Origin: Escallonia rubra
Lineage: Eukaryota; Streptophyta; Magnoliopsida; Escalloniales; Escalloniaceae
Reading direction: 5' to 3'
DNA: 64,000 nucleotides
Assembly: GCA_033065855.1 (NCBI GenBank)
Contig: JAVXUO010000911.1
Location: 62,001-126,000 of the forward strand
Made by a program: the position numbers and the translations under genes
Part shown: positions 20,290 to 33,968 of the stretch, piece after piece
Layout of the letters: every line of letters starts with the position of its first letter
Numbering within the stretch: position 1 is the stretch's first letter
Notes under the pieces: model-generated
What the model saw: the letters and a program-made list of their open reading frames with translations, nothing else
What the model was told of the DNA's origin: nothing
The model's database searches: none

Positions 20290-23200
20290 CTCGATCCTAT
20301 GGACTCTAGACTGGCTAATCCCAGAGAAGTTATTTCTCTTGAAATTGTATCACCTTCATATGAGCCATTGGTAGCCAAGACCGATAAACTGGGCACAACT
20401 ATTGATAAAATATATGTCCAGAAGTTGCAGACCACCGCCTATGATGATAAAGCTCTTACTTTGTGGTAAAAACCCACAGTTGATAAAGGCAAGGCCCCCA
20501 TTGACGGTTCAAAGGCTGCTGCTATCACTAATCATATCAGAAGCAGAAGATTTAAATGTATTTCTTTAACCTCTTTGTTGTTTTATCAAATCATTATTAT
20601 GCTTACTTTGTCTTTTATTTGTCATATCCTGGGAGATGTATTTATCCACTTAGAGGAAGACGAAGAAGGGCAACCTATTGAAGAACCTATTCCATCTGCA
20701 TCAACAACCATTGATGCTACCGAACATTGGCCACCAATGTCCCCAGTCTTCACATCATATAATTAATTGCCTTACATAATGGCCCCTCACTCTCTCACAT
20801 TTGAAGGATATACTGCTAGTTAACAAAGTCTTGTGGTGAGTATTGAGGATTATTATCTCATACGATGTTCAGCTCATATCTTGAATCTCATTGTTCAAGA
20901 CGGGTTGAAAATTGCTAATGAGGCTACTTACAAGATTAAGGAGAGCATCAAGTATGTGAAAGGATCGGAGAGTAGGTTAATAATTTTTGCCCAATGTTGT
21001 GAGCAAATTGGTGTGGCAACTTCGATGGATTTGCGCATGGATGTTCCCACTCGTTGGAACTCTACTTTCTTTATGCTAGAGTGTGCAACTAAAATTTGGT
21101 CAGCATTTGCGAACAATTCTCTCATTGAACCAAGCTCCAAGTATTGTCCTACCAATGAAGAATGGGATAGGGGGCTAAAATTGTAACGTGTTTTTTGTCC
21201 TATTTGCTGTGACGACCAATCTTGTGTCCGGTACTGAGTACCCAACGTCAAATCTGTATTTTAGTTTGGTGTGGAGAATTCAGTTGTGCATAATGGAAGA
21301 GATGGAAAATGAGGATCTAGTTTTGATAAGCATGGCTATGGAAATGTATCCTTAAGTTTTTAAAGTATTGGGAGTCTTATAGTAGTATACCAACTATAGC
21401 AACAGTGTTTAATCCTCACTACAAGTTCGGATATGTGGAATATTTCTATGAAAAGATTGATACGGGCAAAGGTGACGAAAAGGGAAAAGAACTAAAAAAA
21501 CATGACCGAAAATCCCTATGAAGAATATTGTTAGCCCTATGGTTGGATAACCTAGGCTTACATCTTGTTTTGATGATAACTACACATTGATTATGTTCTA
21601 ATGTGTGCTTTGAGTGTATTCTTAGTAGGTATATACATGCACACTCATGAAGACACATTTGAGAAGTTGGATAGATGGATTAAAGCCAAAGAATCTTAAA
21701 GCTATGGTGACATGCTATGGAAGCTTCATCAAGTCCAATGTCAAAGAGCAAGAAAGAATGCATAGGCTAAGTTACTATCGATTATAATTGATCTTTCTTA
21801 TTATGTACCTAGTCTTGGTTTGATGCTTGGATTGATGACTATGACCTAAAAAGACCTTAGGACACCTTGTGCATTGCATGTGAGTTCATAATCATTCACA
21901 CAAGCGTGGTTCTTGAAAATGAGTTAACTTTGGAACTTACTCAGATTTTCTCAAAACTGTTTTTGGTGCTAATCTTTTCATATCTTGATAAAAATTTTCA
22001 TTATCTTTCCAACGCAAAAAACGGCACCTCAATCCGATTTTTCTAGAGAAAGTTATGCCCAAAAGAGGAAAGGGGGTTTCGTGAGGCAGCCGATAGGCAG
22101 TAGGGTAATACAGTCGACTGCATTCCAATGCAGTCGACTGGATTGGTCAAAATTCTATTCCAACGGCTATTTTCGAGGAATTACAGTCGACTGCATTGGT
22201 TACAGTCGACTGCATTGGTTACAGTCGACTGCAATGGCAGTTTTGCCCACTTTATGCTTATAACGGCTATATTTGATCTCTTCTCTATATAAATGATTCG
22301 GGGCTTCATCATACACTATGGAAACCACATTCTAAGCCTTCATTCATTAGAGAAACATCAAGGCTCATAGATTAAACTTTTCTCTCTTCATCTTCATGAT
22401 TTTACATCATTAAAGAGAGCATCTTTGTGAGCAATTCTTTGATTGAGAGTGAGCATCCTTCAAGTCATCAATTCTCTCATCTCTCTATTTCACTAGAGCT
22501 TCATTTGTACTCATTTCCTTTCAAGAGGGTTTCTTTGTACACATTTGATCTTTGTAAAAGGATTGTGATCAAGGCTTGGGTTTGTCAAGTCTTGGGTGAG
22601 CTTTGTGGATTCAAGGCTTGTGCTTGGTGTGGGGATATCACCAAGTGTTGTAAGGGTTTTGATCTTGACCCGGAAGAAGATTGTTGCTAGTGGATTCTAG
22701 TGCTCTTGCAAGGGACTTCCTTGAAGAGGTGGATGTAGGCTTGAGGGTATATCAAGCCGAACCATTTAAATCTCCTTGTCAAGTATCTCTAACTCAATCT
22801 CTTTACTTATTGCTCTTTAATTGTTTGAGATTGTTTAGTTAGCATCTTCATTGAAGTATTACTTCGTTTGTTTGAGATTTATGATTGTGCTTAGTTTAAA
22901 TTCCCCATTATATTTCAAAAACCCTATTCACCCCCCTCTAGGGTTGTTTTATTGGTTTCAAATATGTTGTTCAAATTCCATTGCTCCAGAAGATAAAGCT
23001 TCAGTTGGTACAAGTGTTGTTTCCTTGGAAAAAGGTGACATTGAAGTAAGTTATTTCCTGTTAATGTTTACGTTTCTTGTTTACTTGTTTAAATTTTTTG
23101 TTTAATTATTTACATTTCTTGTAAAAGAAAACGTAGAGTACTTTAAAAAGTGACGCTTTGAGGCCAAGAAGAAGTCGGATTTAGATCTTTGCTTGGAGGA

Positions 23201-24199
23201 ATCAACGTATGATCCTGTGAAATATGTATATTTTGATGTCTTGGAGTATTTGAAAGATAATAGGTCTAGGTATACCATTCTGTCTAATATGGCATGTGAC
23301 ATTATGAGCATTTCAATAATCATTGTTGCCTCCGAATCAGCTTTTAGTATTGGAGTAAAAGTTCTCTCAAAATATCGGAGTTCACTTACTCCAGATAATG
23401 CCCAAGTTTTGGTTTGCAGACGTAATTGATTGTATGGTGATAAAATTCAAAGTGAGTCATTATTTTCAAAGCATTAGAATTATGAAGTTTATTTATGTGT
23501 TTCGAGATTTAGTTTAATGATATTTGCTTAGATGTAGGTGAAGGTCTGGATGATAGCAAACTGGTGGTACCTTTGCGTATCAATGTGAACATGGATATTT
23601 CATTGACTGTAAGAAGCTTGACGGAGATTTAAAGACTTGAAGTTAAAATAGACATTGAAGGAATTGAAGACTTTAATTTGAATGAATTTATGCATATGAT
23701 GATGTGTTTGTGTTAAAGTAGCATAGTTTATTTTGGACTGTGGGTGGGGAATGGGGCTAGATGCTTGCAATTGTTCTTATGGTGTATTTAACAATTAACA
23801 GGGTATTAAGTACTTAGTAATAAGTAACTAAGTAGGAGACTATGAGTTATATTTGACATGATTTTTAATTTTTTGTTAAATTGAAAACCATTTTTAGAAC
23901 TACAAAAAACATGAAATGTGCTAGCAAAAATAAGTAAAACAAACAAAAAGAAAAGAAATATGCCTAACTAGTAAGCTGTAACTAGCAAAATGAGGTAATT
24001 AAAATCCATTTATTAAAAAAAAGAAATAATCAGATATTTACTCATTTACCCGCGGGTAATATCCGACCCACATGGGTAGGGTACGGGTTCTCAAAAAGAC
24101 TACTCCGAAAAAACCAGGTAATATATACCCGACCCATTTTTACCCTGACCTGACCGAGTATTACCCGTTCCCGGCGAGTATACATGTTGGCCAGGTCTG
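20290..24199 (+). mobile_element. Broken hAT transposon with 3' end
   Basis: Pieces of a hAT-family transposase run on the plus strand. Acidic and Pro-rich N-terminal fragments lie at about 20300-20770. A central domain at 20860-21180 carries RCSAHILNLIVQDGLK and DVPTRWNSTFFMLE. A further fragment lies at about 21190-21470. The C-terminal hATC dimerisation domain at 23200-23430 carries ASESAFSIG followed by SKYRSSLTPDNAQVLVC. The DNA-binding BED-type finger was not found. The element is split by a solo LTR (21529-22960). A subterminal zone of ACCCGACCC-like repeats (24048-24180) leads to GGCCAGGTCTG at 24189-24199, which looks like the 3' terminal repeat. The reading frame is interrupted several times, so the element is inactive. 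Confidence 0.7.
21529..22960 (+). mobile_element. Solo LTR, probable Ty1/copia, 1,432 bp
   Basis: Begins TGTTAGCCC and ends GGTTTCA, with a perfect 5-bp target duplication AATAT on each side (21524-21528 and 22961-22965). No internal domain is present, so it is a solo LTR left by recombination between two LTRs. The CACCCCCCTCTAGGG motif close to the 3' end is common in plant copia LTRs. Five copies of the palindrome CAGTCGACTG lie at 22111-22231. It interrupts the hAT transposase and is therefore younger than that element. Confidence 0.8.
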
Positions 24200-25750
24200 C
24201 ACGTATTAATCTTCAAGAGTTGCACTATTTAAGTTCCTAAACTCTGTACATGCTCTTAACTTTCCATTTGCCTATAAAACAGGAACTATGTTAAACATAC
24301 ATTCGATATACATAGCACGCCTGATAAAGTTTGCTTTTATTGGCCTTCCAATTTCTTCTATTACGAACAAAGTTACCTTGATTGACATCTTCCTTGCCAC
24401 CTGCACAAAAGGCTTGAAACCCTTTTTGATTGGCAATCCACGTTTAACCAACCTTCTATCCAACCCTGGCATCTCTTCTTAGTTCCAAGCAAAACAGTCT
24501 CTATATTTCTTGACTAACTCCATTACTTCCTTTTGTATTTCCTCTAACAAATAAATACCGACAAAGAGAGGCCGTGGATCAACCTCTGTTCCTGAGTTTA
24601 CTTCTAACAACCGGTCCTCTACTTCAGCCTTCAAATCATCTAATTTTATTGGAGATAACCTAAAGATCCTTTAGACAATAACATCTAATTTTTCTTGGTT
24701 ATCATCCACTACACATTATGTCTCTTTCTATACTTAGATTGTCCTCTTCAACTTCTTATTTAGATTGTCCTCTTCAACTTCTTGGTCATAAACAAGAGGT
24801 TTATCATCCTCTTGTTCATTTGGTCCTAAACAAGAAGTTTTTGTTCATTGGAAATACTTTTTCTCGTACTTGGCAAAGACCTTCTGCTGCTTATGTTAGG
24901 TCCAACCACATCACCTTTGTCCATCTATACTTGATTGAATGCACCTCATATCCAACTAATATCCTGATTGCACGTCAGCAACTCTTCACTAATACTTCTA
25001 GGGGTTTTACTCCCTACTGATAAAATTGTGCTTCTACGCAGTTAGAACTAGCCAAGAATGGCTTATCAGCCACCCAACTTTATTCCGGTTTAACCAACAC
25101 GTGATGGAGGGAAAAAGGTACAAGCCATTAAAGTGAATTCAATTCCTTCCCTTGCACGGCACTGAAATTCCATGACAAAGATTAAAAAGAACGGTGACAT
25201 GACATCTTTGTTTTCTCCCCACTGTTAATTCGATTGGCACCGCTTCTTTGAATTTGAAACCCACCAGCGAAGCGAAGTTACATATCATTATCTCTTAGAG
25301 ATCAGATCCTTTTTGTTTTTATAGTTTCCTTAGTATGCTAGTGGGTACCATATAGCTACACCATTATCAATCAATACTTTAGACATTGGTTGGCCATCCA
25401 TCAAAGTTTTAATAAATAGTGGTCATCCATCGATGTGACCTAGTCAAAATGATTATGTTTGGTGCTTCTACTTGGTGCTGGGACCTTGTTTTCCTCTGCA
25501 TCACCTTCCGTTTGTGAATTTTGTCCCTCTCTTGCTTCAAACACCATACGCAAAATGAAAGCCATGCTTTCCACACAATAAACTCTTCTTGACTTCCAGT
25601 TTCTTTTCTTTCTTTCTTTTTTTCCTCAGTTTATTTGGCCATCTCACTCTGGCCATTTGAAATCCCTATCACTTCTTACATTTTGATCTTCTTGATTCAG
25701 CTCATTCACCCCTTCTTGATCTCTTTCATCCAAGTCCATCTCCGTCGATT
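24200..25750 (-). mobile_element. Ty3/gypsy pol fossil
   Basis: On the minus strand, fragments of a Ty3/gypsy polyprotein can be recognised. A protease-like stretch lies near 25350-25450. A reverse-transcriptase N-terminal region lies at about 24270-24560, with EEMPGLDRRLVKRGLPIKKG and NIVPVL landmarks. No LTRs were found. It is a broken, old fragment with several breaks; its length is well short of a full element. Confidence 0.6.
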
Positions 25751-26044
25751 ACCTTGTCAAGCTAGATGTCATATTGTCATTAAAATAAAATAAAAAAGAG
25801 TATTTGGGGAGACAAAACCATAGGATAAGTGATAATAGATTAACCCTAAAATAATAATTGTCAAAGACCATGCAGGAGCTCTAACATGATTCTATAGGTA
25901 TTTTATGGGGTTTTTGAGTAAAAGTCAAAAAACCCTCAAGCAAAAGCTTATATCTATCGAACACATAGTATAAAAGGGGCTAACTTCATTTCCACCCATT
26001 TTAACACATTGTCCACATTTGTTCAAAAAATTACGGATCATGCC

Positions 26045-26368
26045 ATTGTCTTATGATTTGGAACATATGACAGGATGGAATCTGAGAGCTTCATCTTCCT
26101 CACGTGGGTACAGCAGCTGGTTCTGCATAATGCCAATATTCCATCTTCCTCTTCCGCTTCTGACTTTCGTGTTTGTCTTCTCGGTACCCGTGCATCAACT
26201 ATCTTATGATTTGGAACATATGCCAGGATGGCAGCTGAGAGCTTCATCTTCCTCACGTGGGTACAGCTGCTTCTGCATAATGCCAATATTCCATCTTCCT
26301 CTTCCGGTTCTGACTTTCGTGTTTGTCTTCTTGGTACACGTGCACATGGGAAATGGATATTTGGTTTT
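26045..26368 (+). repeat. 163-bp tandem duplication near Helitron 5' end
   Basis: Two direct copies of a unit starting CTTATGATTTGGAACATATG (26050 and 26213), which includes GAGAGCTTCATCTTCCTCAC and CATAATGCCAATATTCCATC. The copies differ at a few bases and by one short indel. A splice-donor-like GAG/GTAATT follows at about 26482. A non-coding or N-terminal exon of the RPA gene may lie here, but I cannot show it. Confidence 0.7.
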
Positions 26369-28090
26369 ACCCATATTCTCATCTTCTTCTGCATCAACTC
26401 GTGTGGGTGTTCAGGTTTCTCGCGGAGGAAGATTGCAAAGTTCAGCTACCTTCTCGCAGCTGCTGAAGATTCGAAAGAGGAGGTAATTGCTTTATTAACT
26501 CTCTCATACATTCTTTCTTTCACACAACAACTTCAATTAATTTCTTAGTTCATTAATAGCAATTTCCCTTATAATGTCGTCTTATAGCTTTTTCCTGGGA
26601 GATCATTAGTCAATTCTTCACCTACTTAATCACAACTCCAGGTAAATTTTCTCCAGCTACGTAGATTCTGCCTATGTTCTTCCATGCTATATCATTGACT
26701 GCAACTTGTCAAGAACATGGCTTCAAGTTATAGTTCAGCTTCGAAATCTGTCTTGACAGATACAATAATAAATGTGAATTTACTATTTCAAGGGAATCAC
26801 CAGTACGCTCAACTACAAGAATCTTAGTTTTTAAATATGTACACTTGGGGTCAGGTTCTACTTCTCAGTTACCTCACGTTATTACTCAATTTCAAACCAT
26901 TTAGTTTCGCGTCAATTCAAATAAATCGAAATTTAGTTCTAAAATTATACTTCAACCAACAAATTAGGCATTATTTGCTATGAAGTAGTTTGCACAGCCT
27001 GATCTTCACAACCAGGGAACTGCGAAACTATATTTCTAGAACGATATCTGTAGCAAGAACAAATGAGAAAATCAACTTCCTGAGTCCCAACAAAGATTTA
27101 TCTCATCTTCCCCGAACTCAATTGTTCATCATAATATCAGTGTTGGTATAGGAACACTTACATTCAGAATCTGTCTTAACTGATTTGCTTCCATCATTTG
27201 CTCCATCATGCATTTCATCTTCACTGTCACTTGTGGACATATATTTGTTGTCCAAGTATTTATGTACAACTGACTTTGGACAACAACTTTGGGGATATAT
27301 CTTTTTGTGCAGTATAGCCCTGAAAATATGTACGCATGCGAGAGCAAATTATTAGGACGTTATGATTACTTATGTATTACAGAAAAAGAACTGACAAGAT
27401 TATGTTTACTAATGCATCAAAGGATAAACAATTGGGGTCAGGAAAAAGGAAATTGCAAGAAATTCATTTATATTTACGCTCCACCTTCTCCATTCTTGAT
27501 TCCGGAACTGAATCTCTAATACTGGGAGGGTTAGGGTCACTTCTGCTTACAAATGTCTTCTTGAGGAGAAATGACAGTGATTTCGTTCGGATGGCCTTTT
27601 TTGCGTTATATAGACCATAGAGTTACTTGATACGAAGTAAACCATAGAGTTAAGGCATGTTCACAGCACTAATTACATAACCGTCAAATCTCACTAGATA
27701 ATAATTACCACTTAGCTTAAACCTCAGGAGTTGAGATCTGCAGAAACTTGAAATCTGCAAAAACTTCAGGACTTAAAATCTGCAAAAACTTAAGGAGTCT
27801 GCAATAATTACCACCTAGCTTAAATCACGTAATTGCAGCAAAAAAATTCCATCAAATGAAAGGTTAAATATGTCAATCAAGAAGTTGTGTTATCTTTGTT
27901 TTGCTTATACAAGAGAATTACATGTGTTTTATTCTGTTCTTGGAAGTGCTTTATTCACTTTGCTCTTCACAAAATGGTGAAAAAGGCTTGTCAACTAAAA
28001 CAGTTTTCTAAATATACTCTACTGTTTCCTTCAAAGTAGATGATTTTGTCATGCTGATTTTAACAACGATTTTGCTCCTTCTAGGGTTCT

Positions 28091-30667
28091 ATGGCAGGTG
28101 AATTCATGACACTTCGTCAGCTAAATGAGCACACCAAAGTCTGGAAAGCCAAACTTCGTGTTCTACAGAAATGGCATGTTCGAGTGTCAAAGTCAGGCGT
28201 AACAAAGTTCCAGAACTACATACTAGCTGATGAGGAGGTATTTTTTATCTTAACATACTATTATGTGTACGGACACTGTCTTGTAATTACTCTATTGACT
28301 ACCTTTAACTGTGGCAGGGAACAAAAATTCAGGCCACCGCTTTTGGTGATGATATTCCAATATTCAATGCGGTCCTAAACGCTGACAAAGATTATCTATT
28401 TAGCAATGGAAGTGTGCAAAAGGTTCGTTTACTGCAACGGTTTGTTGAAAACACCTACCAAATCATCTTCAATTCGAAGATGATCATAGAAACGATTGAC
28501 AATCCTGCAAGCAGAACACTGCATCAATATAATTTCGTGACTCTAGCAAACATTAGTGACTACCTGGGTACTGATGCTACCTTAGGTAAATTCCAGAAAG
28601 CTTTTACTCTTTAGCTTCACATTTTTACAGCCACTTGTAGCAGACTTTATGTAGTTTTTATTTGTCGTCTGACTACAGACATTATTGCAATTGCAATTGA
28701 AGTCTTATCAGCAAAAAGTATAACCCCTCGTGCATCGGGATATCCAGCACGCGTGCAAGATATTGTTATCATCGATCAGGCGTAATTTTCTCATCATATT
28801 CTTCTTTCTAAAAAATCACTTTAACAATTATGATCATCGTTATCGTTGATGCCAGTATGAAGCCCATCAGATTAGCAGCTTGGAATGAATTTGTCTCTGA
28901 CGAATGTGAGAAATTGGCTGCTCAGATCAATCATCTACCATTACTCATCGTCACAAATCTCGTAGTACGTTCATACGATGGTATGTAAAGAACTCTTCCC
29001 CAAAAACTTATCAGCTATGAAAATCAGAGTTATCTTGCATATACATGTACCTTTTGACCGCCAGGCTACACATCCACATACAGCGAGCAATCTTTTTTCT
29101 ATCTAGAACTTTTATTGCCATGGTATTTAGGAGGTAGAAATAGGAGATTGTACTCCTTAGTGCATCATAAACTGTTTCAGTACATGAAACCAATATAACT
29201 TACATTTATGCGTGTTTCAGTTGTACTGTAACTTACACCTATACGTGCTTTAGTTGTACTGTTCATCACTGTTTGATCTGATGCAGAGAGTTGCTTCTAT
29301 TTGAAAGTGTGTTTGCGTAGGCATTATTCATTTCTTTCTTTCTTTCTTATAGGTTTGTCACTTTCCACAACAGTTTCATCAACGATCGACATAAACATGG
29401 ACATACCTCAGGCTGAATCCATGCAAATTTGGCAAGTCTCTCCTTATGACTACTCACATAAAAGATGTTTGACTACATGACATTGAATTCACCTATGCTA
29501 CAGGAAAGACGAACACAGGGCTGACATTCATGCGATTCGAAGATCAAAGCTGTTTTTAGCAAATGCTCAGCACAACATTGCTGGTACGAAATTCGTAGCA
29601 ACACCAATTCACCAACTCACTCAACAGGTCAGCTTCTCATGATAGGTTTAACAGTTTCTACTTCTAAGATAGTATCACGGTTGTATTATACAGGTATGCT
29701 GTTTCGTAAATCAAATTTCAAGTACAACTTTTAGTACGTTCTTTATACAGTTAAGATTCTATGTGCTGTCAATAAATGAAACTGGATCATCAATGCTACA
29801 TGCTGCAACTTTCCTTGCAACTTGCCCAGAATTAGTGGGCTCCTGTTCTGCAACTTGCCCAGAATCTTTTATGCTTCTTTGTTTGCCTACGTGCTGCATA
29901 ATTTTTCTGCAGACTCTATTACAAAGGCACTACTGTACAAAAAATTCTGTAACTTACAATTATGAAAAACCCTGTAACTTATGTACAGGAGCTTATGTAC
30001 GTGGAAACTATTTTCTTTGTTGAGCTTTTCAGCCATACAGTTTATTTGTAATTTCTTCCATTCGAACTCAGAGTATCAATGCCAACTTCTATTGACAGGA
30101 ACATGTCACATGGGTCAAAGGAAAGATTAGACCATCAAACCTCTCTCAACGTCTATACTATATTGCTTGCAACAAATGCAACTCAAGAACCAGTGAGGCA
30201 ATTGGAACACCATTCGCATGCTATGCTTGTTCAGCTGAAGAATCTATTGCTCTTCCAAGGTCATCTAACAATCACTACCTCCTACCAATTCCATGTCTTC
30301 TATTTATGACTCAATTGTGATCATATATTCATATGCAGATATGTATTCCAGGCTGAGGTTGAAGACAATAGTGGTAGTGTCCAATTGAGCATGTTTGGAA
30401 GCAATGCCGAAAAGATTATTGGGAAGCCAATTGAAGAAATATCAAAGATGGACATCAAGGTAAAGAAATTTACTGGACTCCAAACTTAAGATTATCATAG
30501 TTGTTAACGACATTCAAAATTTTGTGTAGGAGCGAGCAACACTTCTTTCAATCATTAATTCAAAAGCTTCCGAGAGAGATTATTTTGTCCAGCTGACCCC
30601 ACTTCAACAATCTACTTCGATAGCAAGTTCAACTAAATGGAATGTTCGAGATGTCGAGGATGCTTGA
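28091..30667 (+). CDS. Helitron RPA1-like single-strand DNA-binding protein, nine exons
   Basis: Encodes a replication protein A 70-kDa-like protein of about 421 aa. Helitrons carry such genes, presumably to protect single strands during rolling-circle transfer. Exons are 28091-28237, 28318-28585, 28679-28781, 28856-28980, 29353-29431, 29504-29627, 30099-30259, 30339-30459 and 30530-30667. All phases agree and no stop interrupts. Three OB-fold regions are seen at roughly residues 10-105, 130-240 and 280-400. The last holds a zinc finger C-x2-C...C-x2-C at about residues 306, 309, 323 and 326 (IACNKC, FACYAC). Intron 5 starts with GCAAGT, a GC-AG intron. An upstream exon joining at the AG before 28085 is possible, which would move the start. 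The usual RPA1 N-terminal protein-interaction domain is absent, as in other Helitron copies. Confidence 0.85.
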
Positions 30668-33600
30668 ATGAAAATTGTTGTTGTCATGATTCTAAATGGT
30701 GTAAAATGTTGTTGGAATCCACTGTTATGTACTTATGTGGAAGACGTACAATCTACATGTGTTGTATATAGTGTGTAAAATGTTACCAAGTTTTTAAATT
30801 CTAATGCAAGAATTATTAGTTCTGTCTAATGAAAGTTTGTATAACTATATTGTGATTAGTTGATATAGTTGTCATATCTACATCATTTAGAACCAAAATT
30901 TGTTCATCCTAATTATGAACATAAAATGTCAATTACTCGTTGAATTTCCCAAAATCAGGTTGTTCTTTGACAAAAATTTACAAAAATGAAATGTGTTACA
31001 AATATAGCCTACAAATGTAATTTCCATCTTCCTTACCATAATAATCTTACAACTTAATTTCTTAGCCATGTACTTCGTCTCTTCCAGCTTAAACGTCCTA
31101 CAACTCAATCGCTTATCATTTCTCAGTTATTGACATTATCTAAACTTACTATAAAAGTATAACTTGTACAAACAATAACGAAATAGCGATTATTTGATGG
31201 TAAATAATATTCATATTTTCACTTTAATTATATCTAGCTACTTACATTTTGATTTTATTATTAAAAAAGTGAGGCTTATAATTCTAACCACACAAATAAA
31301 GAGTAAGTGATAAATATAAAATGCTGATATCAATAGTTGATTTACTCAATTACATGGATTTGTGTGCTCTAACTTATCCACCATGTGACACCCATCATCC
31401 CTCTTATAGTCATGTTTCTAACATGAGTAGATTTGTTTTGACCTCTCTGTTTTGACCTTTCTGTTTCACTTCTCTGTTTTGACTTTTCTAAGTTGTCTTC
31501 CCTCACCTACATCCTAATCTGATTTCACCTCCTATGTAAAAGTCTCCAAAGCCTTATGCTAGAACGTAGAGGCTTAGTTTCAACTTCATTGTTCTCACTT
31601 CTCACTAATTTATGTTCTCACCTCTTTCCATTTTCTCAGCTGTTAAAGATTTTGGTCATGCTTTTTTACACAGAGACCACTAGATAAAGCCTGAACATCA
31701 AACTATTAACAAACCAGGTATGTAGTTTCCCCATGTATGTAGTTTCCCCATTTTAAAGTACTCTAATTTAGTAATTTTTATTTTGGTCATTTCACACCTA
31801 TTTACTTGTATGATTTTCTACCTATGGATTCCCCGAACAAAGCTAACTGCATAATGTTGACTAACTTCTCTGAACTTTACTTCCTCAAATAAAAATGGAT
31901 ACATGATGTCAATCTAAAGTAAAGAAACAGGCAAAGTTAGTTTTTGCATATACTAAAGTTTATCCTGAGATTGCAGACAGGTCATAGAAAAACCATTTTT
32001 ATACAGCTTACTTTTGTGAGGTACTTCTTTAACCATTTTTTAAACATGTGTACCATTTGAGATTTGGCCTTGTAAAAGAGAACTTACCAATGGCTACAAT
32101 CTATTGCAGTATCAAATAAAATAATAACCTGCTCAGATACTGCTTTCTTTGTCAATCATGTACTAAAAAAGCAACCTTCTTACTAGGTATTCCTAATGAC
32201 TGCCTCCTGCTTCTTCTTTTAGCTTTGCCCCCATTAACTTAAAACTTGATCACTTCAAATTCACATATAAAACACCAATTAAAAAAAAATTGAAAACTAA
32301 AGTGTACAATATAAATAACTTATTACCTGAAGGTGAGAATTTTCTATAGATATACTGATGGACACCGGATGCATAGTTTAACTTAATTGAGTGCCTAATT
32401 GGGCTAAAAAATATGGAAGAAATGTCCAAGTGTTCTCCCTTACCATGATAGGCATCACTAAGTTCGAATCCTCTCATCACAACAAGAATCAAAGCTTATT
32501 ATGCATGTTCACTGCAAATTCATTTTAATAACATATTATATTGAAATCACACCATGCATTTTGACTGCAAATGCAATTAAATAGCAGATTATAGACATTA
32601 CTAGGTACGAATGTTCTGATCATAATAAGAATCAAAGCTTATTATGTATCTTCATTGCAATTTCATTTACGCAACAGATGATAGTCATCAATGACAATGA
32701 ATCCTATCATCATATAAAAAAATTGTTTGACACATACATTTTCAATGCAAATGAATGGAAGCAATAGATCATAGGTGTCAGTAAGCATCCAACTATCGAC
32801 TGTAAAACCTTGTAAAGAAGTATATGTTAAAAGTTACTTAATGAAATTAGGATAACTACGAGGTGTCAAACTCTCCAAGAATAAAGTTAAAAGCTACGAT
32901 AGCTATAAAGGCAATCATATTTTCTAACACGCAAATGATGACGGGGTGGTCATAGCTGCACATGATATGGATAGAATTCATAAATATATGCATTTTACTT
33001 AGGTTGAAAGACAATAATGAGACCAGACTACACACAACTATCAACATGATATGGTTTTAGACAAACACAACAATATTAACTTTTAATCTTAAACATTGAT
33101 AAGAAATCAATTTCTGTAATATGCTGTAAAAACTACACCTTTGTATCACCTATCTTTGATAACTTCTATGCTTCGAATTAAAGATGTAACACTTAAACTA
33201 TGGGAGTACACACAGATTCTTATTTAGTTAATCTCCTACACTAAAAATTACAAATCAGCTAAATGAACAGAGAGTTTTGCAACTTTGTTTCAACATGAAA
33301 TCTAACAAAGATCACAATAACAGTAGACATTCCTGCAAAACTCAAAGATTACAGCAATTGTACAGAAACATGTGCCTAAGAAGAAAAAACAGAAAGTAAA
33401 ACTCATAAATCTTCTTTCTTAAACAAACAACCATCCCATAGGTAATGTCTGAATTATTAACAGAAACAAAATCTTATCAGTACCACTGTGGAAGATTCCA
33501 AAACATCGATCAATAACATAATCGAAACTCCTAATAGATTAGCTTTCTGCATGCATGTGCAATGACTAGGCAAGTCTACTACATGCTTCATAATTCAAAG

Positions 33601-33968
33601 ATGAACTTCAGAATTCCAGACGGGCTTGTGGCAATAGGAAATATTTCCAAAATGAAAAGCATGAAACTTACAATTGCGCATGAATCCCCTGAAAAGTTGT
33701 CGCAAAAGTGCTTAACAGCTATTGAGACGTCCTTTCATCTGCAAATAATTCTGGATGTGAAAATGCAGACAACAACTGTTGATCTCCGCATAGCAAAAAT
33801 ATTCAATCTGCAAAGTCCATTCTCTACATACCTGTACAAAGGTTGCTGCTCGTTCTGCAAATAATTCATAATAGTTCATTACCTATTGTCTTGAAGATTT
33901 CGTTAATTGATCATATGTGCCTTCAGAAATATGTCTACAGAGAGGAATGATCATCGTTAATTGATCAT
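30668..33968 (+). other. Helitron spacer between RPA and RepHel
   Basis: AT-rich, with no gene recognised. A run of diverged ~133-bp direct repeats lies at about 32455-32760; each contains AAGAATCAAAGCTTATTATG and a CATTGCAATTTCATTT-like segment. A short T-rich repeat (CTCTGTTTTGAC, three times) lies at about 31445-31485. Confidence 0.45.

Noticed and set aside
28091-30667. RPA-like gene as a host replication protein A gene
   Set aside because: It is shorter than cellular RPA1, lacks the N-terminal domain and lies upstream of RepHel inside an element with a clear Helitron 3' end.
32455-32760. Direct repeats considered as a CRISPR-like array
   Set aside because: Units are long (~133 bp), diverged and lack short identical repeats with unique spacers; this is a plant nuclear Helitron interior.
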